Below are positions 63,287 to 64,000 of a stretch of 64,000 bases of DNA, piece by piece. The translations under genes were made by a program, and so were the position numbers. The stretch's first letter is position 1. Every line of letters begins with the position of its first letter. Source of the DNA: Himantopus leucocephalus (Eukaryota > Chordata > Aves > Charadriiformes > Recurvirostridae); assembly GCA_003993805.1 (NCBI GenBank), contig RSEF01000001.1, positions 188,184,182-188,248,181 on the forward strand, written 5' to 3'. Under the pieces are notes generated by a model. It was given only the letters and a program-made list of their open reading frames with translations. It ran no database searches and had not been told where the DNA came from.

Positions 63287-64000
63287 AGCTGTATGCTCAT
63301 TCATGTTTTGGCTGTCTTTTCAGCATTAGGAAGCCATAATATCCCCTTAAGAAGAATTTTAAAGCCTTATTATGACAGCATAATTAAAACTAAACACTTC
63401 ATTGCAAATGCAGTGGGTTTCAGTTAATGGGCCTACTTACAGAGTAGTACCACTTCCTAAGTTGAGGGGTATGTTACGCCATATATTGTTGGACTGAAAC
63501 TGATGAATTTATGCAGGAAGTAAAGGACTATTTCTAAATCGAGGTAACCACATTTTTACTCTTATTAAGAGAACATCGCATCTGAGAAGGCCACTATTCT
63601 TACACAGTCAAAGTCCTGACAAAGGGAGACTCGGAAAGGTTGAAAGAGAGGCTTTAAAGTGCGGTATTAAGCTAGCCACATGTGTTAACTTATTTTTGAA
63701 ATCCCTGATTTAGTTTTTATGCTGAAGTAAAATTTATCTGCACCCTTTGGCAGGACAAAGACTATGCTTGGACTGTAACTTCCAGAATTTGTCATTGCAG
63801 CAAACAATTTCAGAAGATGCATAAGAAGTACACACAGGACAGTGGTGCAAGCTTTCCAGTCAGTAAGAACTTCACTCTTTCTGCAAAAAAGTCATAACCT
63901 TCCAGAGGATGCTTCCTCTTCCACAAATATCGCTGACATAGCGGAAAACAGCTGGGATTTTCTGTAAATATAAAACTCAGACAATTAACTCATGTACAAC
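63287..64000. other. Unique non-coding sequence
   Basis: Nothing recognised up to the end of the window. Confidence 0.45.

Noticed and set aside
62963..63427. 154-codon plus-strand frame
   Set aside because: It exists only across a single N with a duplicated segment on each side, which is an assembly artefact.

Overview
The window looks like bird nuclear DNA: AT-rich, intron-like or intergenic, with no protein-coding gene I can support. The evidence for a bird is the repeat content. There are several CR1 LINE fragments, mostly 3' ends, with tails of the ATTCTATGAT, ATTCTATTCT and ATTCTGTGAT types. There are three copies of one avian-type retroviral LTR family with internal GGAGCAG/CTGCAGCC modules. 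Older relics are two MIR-type SINE pieces and three decayed LINE reverse-transcriptase pieces. I cannot name the species. The abundance of this LTR family and of long CR1 copies suggests a non-galliform bird, but that is inference.

Layout. Positions 1-9.3 kb carry four plus-strand CR1 3' fragments (about 523, 5459, 7588 and 9043) and one older antisense LINE relic (4850-5345). A plus-strand LTR of about 0.88 kb follows at 10204-11080. From 11 to 25 kb the sequence is mostly unique, with a MIR relic near 23.5 kb. A 1.78 kb antisense CR1, the longest copy, lies at 25.1-26.9 kb. It keeps recognisable reverse-transcriptase motifs but has a destroyed catalytic motif. A small GC-rich repeat follows at 27.2 kb, and a diverged relative of it sits in a larger GC-rich block at 53.26-53.66 kb. 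From 28 to 36.5 kb the sequence is unique. At 36.6-37.8 kb a CR1 scrap, an assembly gap, a second LTR (minus sense) and a long polypyrimidine tract lie side by side. An (AGAAT)n microsatellite and a second MIR relic lie near 43.4 kb. The third LTR (45531-46426, minus sense) is intact from TG to CA and flanked by a near-perfect 5-bp target duplication. An antisense CR1 lies at 49.27-50.26 kb, with further LINE relics at 52.85 and 59.3 kb.

Assembly quality matters here. There are two 100-N gaps, both touching CR1 sequence, and six single-N joins. Three of the single-N joins have the same sequence on both sides (28.3, 40.1 and 63.2 kb) and two sit at the end of A-runs. These look like unresolved contig overlaps, so the apparent tandem duplications there are probably not biological.

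No genes work together here. The open frames present are short, overlap on both strands, or run through repeats. I found no CRISPR array, tRNA, rRNA or bacterial-type operon, and no convincing undescribed system. The best leads are the unidentified GC-rich repeat pair, the module-number variation inside the LTR family, the MIR relics and a duplicated E-box.
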